DNA of 64,000 nucleotides, taken from assembly GCA_951394405.1 (NCBI GenBank), contig OX596337.1, forward strand, positions 4,092,001 through 4,156,000, written 5' to 3'. The position numbers were made by a program, and so were the translations under genes. The stretch's first letter is position 1. Each line of letters begins with the position of its first letter. The DNA is from Coprinellus micaceus (taxonomy: Eukaryota > Basidiomycota > Agaricomycetes > Agaricales > Psathyrellaceae). The notes below the pieces were generated by a model, which was not told where the DNA came from, searched no databases, and saw nothing but the letters and a program-made list of their open reading frames with translations. Below, in pieces: positions 22,184-33,545 of this stretch.

Positions 22184-22931
22184 ATGCCTTCTTCAGCTCG
22201 CGAGACCAGCCGCTTCATTGCACAGTCCTGGAACGCGCAGCCCGCAGACGTTAAGGCCGGCTACCAAAGTCGTGCCGACCAAGCCCAGAACCGTGTACCC
22301 TCGCACTCGTCGCCTGGGCGCGGCCAGCGAGTGCCCTTCACTACTTCCTGCCATAACACAACCGGCAATCTGGTTCCTCAAGTGCCCGTGTTCTCCAACC
22401 TCTCAGGAGTGCGTTTCCCTCTGTCCGAATACGAGTATAAGTTTTCCCTAACCGACCTTCTTCTCTCTTCAGATGCCCCAGTACGCTCAAAATGGCGGTC
22501 CATTCGGGGGCTTCGCGTCGTTCGACCCCGCCGCATATCAGCTCGATGCGGCCCCTCCCACCGGCCCCATCGATGTGAGTTTGGGGTCACTCTCCTACGA
22601 CACCCCTACCTCGAATGCGGGACAGACTGGAAATTTTTATTCGTCCGGTTATCAAGACGCATCATCACTCGCAGCCCAGATCGTCGCCTACAATATTCCC
22701 TATCACGAATTGCAGTTAGTGGCGTCGAGCGCCAACGTTTCGTCTAGCGCCCAGTTTAGCGCCGGCTATACTGGAGCAGGCGGGGCTTCAAGCTACCAAA
22801 GACCAGAAGCCCCGTCGATTCAGCAATACCTCTCGACGCTTTCCGCGACTCAGGTGCAGGCCGTGCGTGCATACGTACAGCAATACATCGCGAGTCTTGA
22901 ACGCCGGTCCGCCCACAATTACCGCGGGTGA
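22184..22931 (+). CDS. Small HMG-box-like protein
   Basis: Exons 22184-22408 and 22473-22931 (64-bp intron, GTGCGT donor, phase 0) give 227 residues. The N-terminus, SRFIAQSWNAQPADVKAGY then RADQAQ, resembles helices 2 and 3 of an HMG box (the W-x5-VK-Y and A-x-A pattern), but helix 1 is absent. The rest is Gln, Ser, Ala and Tyr rich and ends VQQYIASLERRSAHNYRG. The TATA box and leader fix the start, so helix 1 is not simply hidden upstream. It may be a degenerate DNA-binding protein or an HMG derivative that has lost DNA binding. The HMG link is moderate; expression as a gene is well supported by the leader and the intron. Confidence 0.6.
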
Positions 22932-23428
22932 TTCAATGTGATTCACGGTTGCGCGAAAGAATGGGGCACGGCTACCATTCGGGGATTTAACTGCATGTTC
23001 TGGGGTACACACGTAGGGTGTAACTTCATGGAAGCCTCACTGGAATCCCAGGCAGCCTGAGGTGGACGGTTATGTGGAGCTCCTGTGGATTGTAAGGGTG
23101 ATCATGAAAATTTAAACTAGACACAGTAGACACCACACGGCCTCACTAGATGTACCTTTGGACTATCTATTTTCCCGTTATTTAGTTCGCTTCATCCGGA
23201 CGATCCCTGAGCCCTACTTCCAGACAATTCGCAGACCAACCTCTGCTGGCGCCGAAGGGGCGTTTGTACACACATTAATGGGCCCTCTCTCTCTTTCCCT
23301 TGACGCCGTCTACGGCCGAGCCTGAGGCTTTTCAGGTGCCTTCCGAGGCGGGGTAGTGCGAGCCCCCGACGGGGGGCGAGAGGCGAACGAGAGGGATATT
23401 GGCCCCAAAAAGGATAGAGAAGTTCATC
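22932..23428. other. Intergenic stretch
   Basis: No gene seen between the HMG-like gene and tRNA-Arg(ACG). Confidence 0.5.
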
Positions 23429-23500
23429 GGCCGCCTGGCGAAATGGCATCGCGTCTGACTACGAATCAGGAGATTGCAGGTTCGACCCCTGCGGTGGTCA
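23429..23500 (+). tRNA. tRNA-Arg(ACG)
   Basis: 72 nt, no intron. Acceptor GGCCGCC pairs with GGTGGTC (two G-U pairs), D arm GGCG-region, anticodon stem TCTGA/TCAGG around loop CTACGAA, so the anticodon is ACG (reads CGU/CGC/CGA after wobble modification). The T arm GCAGG-TTCGACC-CCTGC and 3' acceptor strand are nearly the same as in the tRNA-Arg(UCG) genes at 4079 and 7963. Confidence 0.92.
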
Positions 23501-25651
23501 TAACTCTGTTTTTGCCACATATTTTACTTTTCTATCCCCGGAGTCCGGACCCCCAACCTGAGGCACCTTTAGGATTCGCAAATTCAGAGGTCACCTTAGG
23601 AGTCGGGACATCATTTTTGCGAGTTTACAACCTCCTCCAACCCTGCTCTAAGCGCGGGTGTCCCTCGATGCCGCTCGGGGCCGTGGGAAATCCAAATCGG
23701 CACCCACCAGACTCTGCTTCCTGGCACTCACGTCTTGAACTGCATCCATCATCATCTCGCAATCGCACCAATGGGCCCACTGCTGCATTTCCCCTCTTCC
23801 TGATTCTGTCTCAAGTCCTATACCACGTTAGGGACACGAACATAGTTCAGTGACCCTGCTGACCAGAATTGCGCCATGGCTCACCCATCCCAAATCGAGT
23901 CTGTACGGCATAAGAAGAACAGTTCACCTCGCGTGCGCTGTGGGTTATCTGCTGTCCATATGCTGCACCCACTTGGCACCCTGGTCCAACCCTCTGCGCT
24001 AGCGTCCAATGGTGGACCTCCGATATGGGGTCGAAATCTTTGCAAGATACCTTCACTTCAATTCCGCGCTTCTGGATCTGTCAATCTCGTGGACATCTGG
24101 AAGCGATTCGATGGACGTGTAGAACAGACTGCGATACTCTTTGGCTTATACACTCTACCTTGGCCAGCTTCTACCGGCGGAAGCCATCCTGTCTCCTGCT
24201 TCCTTCAGATACTTCTCAATTCTGTCCTAATCGAATGTCGGACGATGTAGAAGGCTGATCAGAGCATCTCTTAGGCGCTGATACAGCCACTTTGGCGACC
24301 CTGGCGCTTAACGGAGACCCTGAGAGGCACTAGATGACCTGCTCCGGTGATTTATCGGTGACGAGATGTACCTTGGCCGTCACCAGCATCGGATACAGCC
24401 AGTCAGGGGAGAGACCATGTTACCTCCACACCTCTCTTGCATTGGGGTCCATACGAGAACTGTAAGCGTGCCAAACAAACTGTCGGTATTCTGAAGCTGA
24501 AATCCAAAAATTGCAGGCCCACGCTTTCGTCGTATGTGGCATGAGAATCACCTGTTCTGAACTCTGATAGAGATTCAATCGGTTGAGGTGACATCGCACC
24601 TCCTGCAACATTGTCCGGTTCGGCGAATTTTTGCGATAGGTTTTGCGATAGGTAGTGCTGGGTCTGAGCTGGGCTCTGCGGCCTTTACAAGCTCAGTGCT
24701 ACGAAATTCCCTGGACCTTGACACCTGCTCTTGGCCTGTACTCATGTCGTACTCCTGGGAGTCTTCGACTGGAGACCGCGAGTGTAGACGATGTTCGGCT
24801 CCAGCTCGATGGCCTGTGGCGCGCTGTGCGGACCCCCTCCGGCGGCGATCATGTTTCAGAGAAGCTGTTCGGACGATGCGCGTCTAATTTGGGGACGCGC
24901 GCGATGTCGATATACCTGCATGCAACTGTGACGGGTCGGCTGGTCAGTGCTCCCGTTCTGGCCTATTCTGGGACTTACGCTGAGGCGTTGAATTCAAGGG
25001 CAAAAGCGGGCAACATGGGCGTTGGCAGGATATTGCTTGACCTCCTCAATTTTGCACAAGGCAATTATTGGACCCGACCATGCGAGGAGGCGCGATGAAA
25101 CTCGTGCGTCGTCGCATCTGCGGCCTCTTCCCAGGCTGTTCTATCTTCGTTCGCCTCAAAATGACGACGGGGGACCTCCACGAACATTGATTGTGAATCC
25201 GCCCTATCTTGGTATCTGTGCCGTTCGGTAATCGCCTGTAAGTATATGGTAATGTTTCCATTCAGAACCACCTGGTACCAACAAGCCGTCCAAGCCGTCT
25301 CTCTCGTCCACGGAGACATAGTCACAGCAATTGGAGCTCGCTCAAAGAGGAACGCGCTGTGATGGCATGCCTGGCGGACTCGTGGCCACTCATTGTCCTG
25401 GAGGCTTCTCGGAGCGGAGAAAGGCGGAGACATCATGATGGAAGCAAAATGTGATACAGAGATCAACTCGGTGGGTGCAGTCCATGGTATGTTTCCCCTT
25501 TTGCTGTACCTATTTATCTCGAAGAATGGCGTCGCGATTTCACGTTCTCCCAGACCCCGTCTCGCCTGCGTAGTGACGGTCCGCGTCACCAGGTTTTCCC
25601 TGGCCTTTCCTCTGTTACCAGCCTGAACGACGCGAAACATCGACGCCTGAG
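23501..25651. other. 2.1-kb stretch without a supported gene
   Basis: The longest ORF is on the minus strand, 25065-25640 (191 codons, starting MFRVVQAGNRGKARENL), divergent from DUF6533 gene D. It has no recognised domain, membrane segment or intron evidence and overlaps the region expected to be the promoter of gene D. Probably non-coding; I give it about 0.2. Confidence 0.4.
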
Positions 25652-27287
25652 ATGGCCACCTCAGCAGTCCCTTCGCCAGAACAATTAGCGAAGTTAATGA
25701 AGATTATCGAAGGATGGGAGACGATGCAGATCACGAACGTAAGCCCTTATTCCCTTCTATTCATTGTGCCGAGGAAGGCTCACTTCTATTGCAGTACATT
25801 GTATGAGCTACTTCCGGGCTTAGCAGGGAGCGTCGATCTAACCCCCAACCTACGCAAACTAGCAAATGAGCGGGCATGCACTCATCGTCGCCGACTATAT
25901 CCAGACGCTACCGGACGAGGTACGAAGCAATCATCCCCTCCCCAAGCCGACGCTAACTCATTGCTCAGATTCGGTTAATGTGGCCAAGTGGGATGAGCCT
26001 CCCAAAAGTGCTGTTCTTCACCCTTCGATACTACGTTTTCATTCACCACGTTCTGGCACTCATCTGTGGGTTCTCTTGTGATTCTCGACCATTCTCGCGT
26101 CGACTCGACCCCGCCTACAGACACGGAGCTGAAGTGGGAAACACCAGAAACATGCCACGCCTGGTTCCTCGTGATTTCTGGTGAGTACATTCGCCGTTGT
26201 GAAACTGAAGCGACTGACGGGAGGGAATCGACCATTAGTCTCCGCGGGCTTCATCGTCCTGGTATCCGAAAGTAAGCAAACCTGCTCTGTGATCTGGCAC
26301 CTTACCGACCGAACTCCCTCCTTGGCCAGTCATCCTCTTCGTGCGGGTATACGCTTTCTCAGGACGGAATCGAAAGATGCTCGTATACCTCATTATCCAG
26401 TATCTGGTGCGTCAGGCATCCCCGCTCCTTTGTGGCCCCAACTCATCGGATTGGTTCCGCGCTCCAGATGCTTCACGTACCCGCATTCATCCTTCTCGTC
26501 ATCTTCGCCAAGGACGTCGTCTACACCCAGCTACCGATCCCCATCTGCATGCCCGTAGAATCGCAATATAAGCTTATCGGAGGGTGCTTCACTGTCACCT
26601 TCGCCAGCGTGCTCAGTGCGTTTCCTTCTCCTGGCTTGTATTTGTCTTCATGCATTGACCCCGCTTCCCCACAGTCATTATGGCTATCATGGCCTACATT
26701 GCGTACAACAAGCATAGGAACTTCAATAGCACGTTGCTATCGATATTCTACCGAGATGGGGTGTACTATTTCGTTTGCTTGTCTGGTACGTCCTTTGAAC
26801 ACTCCTGGTCACTCGGCGTGGATTTTGATACTGTTGCACTCCTCAGCATTGGCTGCGATTAACAGTATCATCAACTTCGCCGCACCACAAGCTTACAAGT
26901 TCATGTTTATCCAGTATGGCATCCCGTGTTTCTCCATTACCCGCTTCTCACCGTTTCTAATCGGCTTTCTATAGGCTCGAAGTTGACCTCCACGTCATCC
27001 TCGCCACACGCATGCTCCTCCACCTGCGCGAATGGTCGCAACGCGAAAACGCCGCAGTCCTCGGTGACCAGCTTACCGACGTTGACTTCAGCCACCCAGC
27101 CGGGTCCCACGCCCACTACTACCTCTCCGATATGGGCTCAAAGCGCCCACCTTCGCCGATGCAGTTCCAGAATCGCGAGTTCATTGACCCGGTGAAGGCG
27201 AGAATACAGACGAGTACGGTCGTGACGAGTAATGGGACGACGACTATTACGACAATCAGGGGGTCGGATACGTATGGGCCATATTGA
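25652..27287 (+). CDS. DUF6533 seven-helix membrane protein, gene D
   Basis: Eleven exons: 25652-25738, 25795-25800 (micro-exon TACATT, Tyr-Ile), 25863-25919, 25969-26065, 26121-26180, 26239-26271, 26330-26406, 26468-26615, 26675-26785, 26847-26913, 26975-27287. All phases agree and give 351 residues, so this is the reference model for the family here. DUF6533 core: ADYIQTLPDE-IRLMWPSGMSLPKVLFF. Further marks: ILFVRVYAFSGRNRKMLVYL, LPIPICMPVESQYKL, FNSTLLSIFYRDGVYYF, NFAAPQAYKFMF, then the cytosolic tail RMLLHLREWSQRENA and a Ser/Thr-rich end. Integral membrane protein; function unknown, receptor-like topology inferred. Confidence 0.85.
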
Positions 27288-27509
27288 CCGTCTTCGTGTT
27301 CTCTTTCTTTCCTACTTTTCTTGGGCCGGGGCATCTGGCGTCCGCCGATAGGGCGGTCAGCTTGTTGGGTGTAGTCACTCTTTAAAAACTAGTCAACATA
27401 TTTATTGGTTCCTTTGTTGTATGTAGAACGGGTGGATCAGTGTATTGTAGAGGGGATACCCGGCACCATTGTATGTAGGATTGTAACACACGAGGACTCT
27501 TAAGAGCAC

Positions 27510-29338
27510 TCAGAGTTCAGCCCCGACTTGCTCTTTCTCTTTCATCTTCCCCTCACTCGAAGGCTTCGTATTCTGCACGGACATGTCGTAGGTCTCCGAC
27601 TCGTCCATCATGTCCTCGGTATTGTCCTTTCCTGCGGCGAAGAGTAGCGTTGAGGCAAGTGGCCGCGAACCCATATAGTCGACAGCCCGGATGTTGAGGA
27701 GGAGTCGCTGGGCGAGCATTGGGACAATAATCTCTTGGAGTCTGTCCGGAACCCAATGGAGTCAGTGGATGACCGGGGGATTGGAAGTCGGACGACACCT
27801 ACGCAGCGACGATCCTGTGGTGGGGAGTTCAAGTCAGCGCAACACTATGGGGGTGCGAAGGAGGACACTTACGTAGCTGCAGGGCTTTCAGTGAGCTTCT
27901 CGACCTGGCATAAGCTGGTGGGTTAACGATCGCCAATTGGTGACCAAATCAAACGCACTGGGATGACCGCCGGCGTCGTGACCACTGCGGCTACCAGTCG
28001 CGTCGCTGAATTTCGAACTTAGTTACTCATCTATGAGTGATCGGAATCAGGTCCCTCGCACCTGCAACTGTAAGATAGTATATCCCTCCATCCCTTCGTA
28101 TTACGTGGATAAGCTGCCCACTATGCTTTCGGTACCGAATGACCATAGTCGCGATAGCGAGAAGCATTAGAAGAGCCGTCCGTGCGAAGTTGACGTACGA
28201 GCGTGCGATGCGGCCTTTGCCTGCGGTTGTGTTGAGGAAGTCTTCGTTGGAGTTAAGGTAGCATGGGTAACCGAGTTCTTCTGAGAGGGGGTCTAGGGGA
28301 AGGGCTATGGAGCAAGGTCGAGTCAAGAGGGAATGGTGGTGAGGTGACTTCGCTGGTTGGGAATGAGATAGCTCTTACGAGGGAGTTCGGCATCGCCGAT
28401 GACGTGCATTATGAAGGTGACAATGGGGAGACTCTAGCGTGTACCGGGGAGAGTCAGCATGGTGCCAGGGGTGGTTTAGAGCGGGACTTGCCGCGCAGAC
28501 GAGCATGATGGAGAGGAAGTATATGTGCTTCGCACCAAGGAGTGCGCATAGGCATAGCCCGAAAGCAACTGTGAGTGGCGGGACGGCGTATGAGCCGAAT
28601 GAGCTTGTTGTAGAGCTCAGAGTACCCACCATCGGACAGTATGAGTGTAACTCCTTTGAAGGTATCTGAAGGATTATTCAGCAAGTACTAATAACCCGCA
28701 GATATTCAATTGGGATGTGCACCTTCTCCGACAATCAGCAAGAACCTACAGCTCTGAGGGCTGATGGTCAGGTAAGACCGGAAGTCCCCTAGATGACTCG
28801 GTCAGGTTGTGTATGCGAGAATGTGGTGGCGGAGATGGGCGTTGGCGAGAGAGGCGTGGACTTACGTATTAGATACATCACAATCAAAACTAGCGTAGCG
28901 TATCGCAAGGTCGTGAAGAGGAGCTTCCCAAGTCTGAGCTTCTGTTTCCAGAATCTCTCAACCTAGTGTGGCCATGGTGAGCACGGGTCAGCTCACGTGC
29001 GTTGGCGAGGGGGTGGTTGGCAGAGGCTACCTCTTCATCAAGGGTTGTCAAGTAGTAGTAAACCTAAGGAGGATTCCAGTTGGTGAGCCAAGTACTCCTG
29101 ATACGAGAGCCAACTCACGTATAGGGTGTAGGCGGCGGCTGATTTGGAGTTAGCCTCACAGGAAAGCGCAGGAGAGGAGTTTCATACCCAAGATATTCTA
29201 CAGGGAAAAACATTAGCATTGGCTCAAAGCCGCACCCGTTCGCATACGCACCTCTTGAGTCCTCCAAGTCTTCACAGCCTCAGTGAGCCCAGCAACCATC
29301 TGCTCCACCTCCTCAGCGCTTGGCTCAGTGTCGCTCAT
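27510..29338 (-). CDS. DUF6533-like membrane protein, gene E (divergent member)
   Basis: Start chosen at MSDTEPSAEEVEQMV (29338), like other family N-termini. Exons encode NILAAYTLY, YYLTTLDEE, then the DUF6533 block VERFWKQKLRLGKLLFTTLRY, a serine-rich loop and helix (SSFGSYAVPPLTVAFGLCLC), a helix pair SLPIVTFIMHV and ARTALLMLLAIATMVIRYRK, and VIRRDGGIYYL, equivalent to the FYRDGxxYF motif of the other genes. The C-terminal exon MLAQRLLLNIRAVDYM replaces RMLLHLREW and ends at 27510. The Tyr-Ile micro-exon is not present as such: here the equivalent exon is ten nucleotides (Asn-Ile-Leu plus one base). Tail-to-tail with gene D, 222 bp apart. Exon edges are approximate. Confidence 0.65.
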
Positions 29339-30695
29339 CTTGCTATCTGGACCTTGTCCTGGCGTAGTCGAAACTACGAGAAAGAGTTTGTGAGAGGGAC
29401 AGGGGGGAATGTGTTGCGAGGGAGCCCCCCATTTCACCAAAGGGAAGAACTCAGTCAATATACCTTTCGAATACTGAGAACCACTGCGCGAGACATACGC
29501 GGTTTGGGAATATGCGAAATGCCGTAACATGGCCAAGAACAATGTTCATCTGTTTTCCCGGTTGGAAAGACGTTCCCAGGACGAGCTGCGCTCTACGTTT
29601 GAGGACGTACTTGGGATTAAACGGTACCTCATTATGATCGAAGTCCTTCGAGGGACGGAGTATCATTGATTGTCTGGATTTAGCGTCAAAGGGGAGTCAA
29701 GGCGGACTCGGATGAATAGAAGCGTTACGGGGCATAACAACAGAGTAAGAGGCTTCACGAGATCGCTTCAAACTACTCCGGGGACTGTGGGTAACAATAT
29801 TTGAGACACGAGAGTGTCCAGGACTTGCGAACGCTTCCCTAGTCAGCTGTGCTCCTTATCTGACCCGACTATTTCAAGGAATTACGGTATGAGCTAATAT
29901 TACACATCGCTGCCAGGGGCGTAGCGACGGACTGCGACAGGTATTGGGGAAGGTAACCAGGCCGGTGAGTTCCACCCCTTTTTCGGTAAACATAACCGAG
30001 CCACCATCACTGGAACTGAATAGGGATCAGCTTCCGCGGGCGCTTAATTTCCGGGGTCGGCGCTAGCCCTCAGGTGGGTGTCTTGGGGATCACCGAGGCG
30101 TCAAGCGAGCCCCCCTGAAGCTTTTCAGCGCCCCTTTGTGGGCTATTTATAGAGATACTTGTCATCTTCGAGAGCCGATGCCAGTTCAGTTCCATGAAGA
30201 CAGCCGTAAAGACGTCGTAGTGGAACACGGCGTCCTGTTGAGAAAAGGCATAGCGCGAGTGTAATGGCAGAGGTAAGCTAACCGGGATTACAATCACGTT
30301 CGTTCTGGTCAGCGGATGGGAGCACTGGGGGTAAAGGCCTCAATATAAAGCGAGATAGTATTTGATGGAAGCACCTTTGTTTTGGACTGATGTGACGCGA
30401 GGTCCAGCGGTCAGGGCAAAGAATGAACGAATGAGAACAGGACTATTCGAAAATGGGTGATAGTCTATGATATCTGGAGTGTTCATACATAGGAGGTACG
30501 TCGTAGGATCGTTAGGTATGTATAGGCCCCAAGAATCAGTCAGCTTGCGTAAGGTAGGACCAGAGTTTTCCCAGTAGGGATGTCGAGGGAATCGAGATTA
30601 TGGTAGCAAGTGGCACAGGGTATACATATAAAAGGAGCCTACAATAACGTTTCAGGCGCCTTCAGAGACCTGAATGACGCGCACAGTACTAGAAT
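29339..30695. other. Intergenic stretch
   Basis: No supported gene. One GGCGCTTA octamer at 30039-30046. Confidence 0.5.
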
Positions 30696-31643
30696 CTACG
30701 GTAGCGCCGGACGCGCCGTGTCCTCTCCGGCACTGGGCCTCCCGAAAGACTTGCCCCCCATCTCGGTGACTATGAGAGTGAGCGAAGGTAAGATAGTGCA
30801 GATAGCAACCAAGAAGGTGATACACGTCAGCGCAATACTGCCTTCCGCCATTGCAGCGTATATGACCACGAGGAACATCAAGGAGAAGATGCCACTGACG
30901 AACATGACACGCCCTGCGACCCCATGAGGATTGTTTTGTTCAGGTACAGTTTTAAATTAATGTGAAATGATTCACGTACAGATTCTTGAGAAAAAAGTGA
31001 TGTCCCGGAAGCGTTTTAGATACGCTTTCCCCAGTGACCCTTCCTCGATGAACTGCGTCTCAACGTCTGTGGGTGCCAGTGGGCCATTGGAAGGAGTTGG
31101 CTGGGTGAATGGAGGAATAGGGTTGTCAGTGAGAAGGGAACATGTTGCTGCATTATACTGCGCCGAGCTTATCAACAGCATCAACATGAATACGTTTATG
31201 GTGGCTCCAACATTGAGCAGTATGGCGATGTAGCAGAAGGCTACAACCGCTTCCTGTGGCACCCTCCCCCCCGTGGTCGATCGCGGGAAGCTCTCTGGAT
31301 CCTTGAAAAAGGTAAACAATTGCGCCGAAGTTCCTGCAAGGAGACCAGACTAGATTGATTAGGGCCAGTATCAGTCTGCTTGCGATTCGAGGCTTATCGT
31401 AAAAAGTGGAATGAACGTACCACGACTGCCGCGATCTGCAGCACCCCTCGAGCGCCTACTACGGCAGAGGCCACGACGGGTGGAAATTGGTCTAATAGGA
31501 ATGCCTGATCAACGTCTCAAGCCTCAAGAAACTCGAAAGTACTTACAATTGACATTTGTGTACCCTCTCTTCCACTGGAGGGGACCTGAGACTTGATCCT
31601 GAGCTGAGGCTTCTGAACCAGTGGGGTTTTCCTGCTGGCTCAT
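30696..31643 (-). CDS. Four-helix membrane protein, paralogue P1
   Basis: Exons 31643-31547, 31491-31421, 31349-30980 and 30913-30696 give 251 residues. Phases (1, 0, 1) and exon 1 and 2 lengths (97 and 71 nt) match P2 exactly. N-terminus MSQQENPTGSEA; SGLLAGTSAQLFTFFKDPESFP spans helix 1 in part; AFCYIAILLNVGATINVFML is helix 2; the last exon carries two helices (VMFVSGIFSLMFLVVIYAA and IALTCITFLVAICTILPS). The loop between helices 2 and 3 is longer and different (PIPPFTQPTPSNGPLAP) from that of P2 and P3. I do not recognise the family. No catalytic motif is visible. Confidence 0.72.
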
Positions 31644-33545
31644 GGCTTGGCGGGGGTGAGCAAAGTGTGGTTGAGTAGGAGGATCCCTGAATGGTTATAT
31701 ATTAAGTACTACAATAGACTACGTACAGCACAGCGCACACCCGCCACACACAGCCCGACGTTCTCCCTGTCGATTCTAGTTGTAGCTTTCTGAGTACGCG
31801 CGGGTACAAGCCATGCTACCCGGTATAATGCTACAGAGCTGAAGACTCTCCGAACGAGGAGTACCTTCGACGCTGTTCCAATGCAAAAAAGGCGTTCGAG
31901 ATGCGTTTTGCTACGACACAACCCTTCTTATTTCCACAAGTAAAGCCAAGCGCCCGCATTCGACACGAAGAAGTCCCCCGCGTTTCTGGGACGCACTACG
32001 AGCGTCTGCAGTGCACCTCGAGGTCTACTAAGCCACATATAGCTAGCCATCGTGACTCTCAAATACGGACAAGCCGGGTGTCGAAGCCTGGCCAAATTCG
32101 CCCATGGACCAAAGCCATCCTCGACGGGCGCTAAACTGACCTTGGCTCAAGATTGAGTGCGCTGTGCTCCATCGTGCCCGGTCCTGTAGCTGTCTCATCG
32201 GCCTCGAGTATGCAAACGTTTGTGAATATCAAAAGAGATCCGCGGGCTTCCACAAGCACTTATTACCAGCGTTGTTAGAAGCCCTATACCGTTGGAGGGG
32301 AGGATAGGTATCCAAACCAAAGGCCGTGGTTCGCCCGTTTTGGCGGGGATAATTTTGGCACGCAAAACGAAATTCCCGCTGACAAAACCGAGAGCCTGGC
32401 CAAAGATGGTACGAAGGCAGGCACGAGGCTGCACGAGGCACCCTAGAACCTTCATACAAATACCACGAGGAGCCCACGAGGGGGCGCTTAAATTCATTTA
32501 AGCGCCAGGCGATCGGTACTCAGGGTTCATCCCAAGGGCACGAGGCGATCAGCTAAGCGCTAACTGCATCGGCTGGGTAGGCGCCAGGGCAGCGGTACCG
32601 CAGCGTCAGAGTGGGTAGGAATTGGAATTCGACGGGTGTGGCGACAGGGAAGGTTGGTGTTGACGGCGGGACGTTGGGGACTGTGTATGGTGTCTAACAT
32701 TCGAATTCGGTGGGAAGGACGGGGCTCGAGGGTGAGATGCCTGGGGAATTGAGATTGGGGTCCTGAGCAGTTCGGGTGTTTCATTAGACTTTTTGGTACA
32801 GACTTACAGTAGAATACAACATCAATAATTTGTAAAGCGTATGCGGATGCGTGAAATTCCTTCTTCGTTCGTAAAGTAGAGTAGATGGCGATTGAGATGG
32901 GAGAGATAAGGTAGAACTTTGGCTGTTTTTGAGGTGAGTGCGTCCGTCCGAAGGGAAGGGAAGAAAGGGCGTTTTGTTGTTGGCGGCGGGGGTCAGGTTG
33001 AGGGGTTTGATGGGTAGCCTGGAGAAAGTTTGACGAGGAGGCTCGCCTGGTGGAACGTGCGATACACCTAGCACCAACCATGGTCATCTCGCCGGCCATC
33101 AAGCGTTAACCGAGCACAGTGCACGGAGGTGGCAACGCGAATCGCGCTCCACCCCACGTGCGCCCAACTGCGACGTCGGCGACGTATTGCGTGCCCATCG
33201 CGAGGGCGCCCGCAACCCTCTGTGCCTTCCGTGGATCCCGTGAAACGTATCCAGGAATAACCATCACTAATAGCGAGCGAGTGGGAAGTGGTGAGAGGCG
33301 AGGGTGAAGCGATGTCGCGAGGTGGAATGAAGGCCAAGGACGGAGAAGGGGAAAGTTGCGAATGAGGGGTTTGGCACCGCTGTCCAAGGTGGTATTTTGG
33401 GGTAATATCCTTCGGAGGTATCCAAGTCCAAACACAGAGTAGGATTTGAGGAGGAGGAAGAAACGATCGCACGGGTGAAGGGCGAGACGATTGTACGAGC
33501 GAAAACGACAAGTTCGTCGATCCTCAGTCAACACTTCAACTCGCA
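31644..33545. other. Intergenic stretch with palindrome
   Basis: 1.9 kb without a supported gene. It contains two GGCGCTT/AAGCGCC octamer sites forming a perfect palindrome at 32483-32506. Long minus-strand ORFs at 32560-33546 overlap in two frames and look incoherent. Confidence 0.45.
32483..32506. repeat. Perfect short palindrome built from two octamers
   Basis: Arms GGCGCTTAAAT and ATTTAAGCGCC are exact reverse complements separated by TC. Each arm contains the octamer that recurs across the window. Confidence 0.9.
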
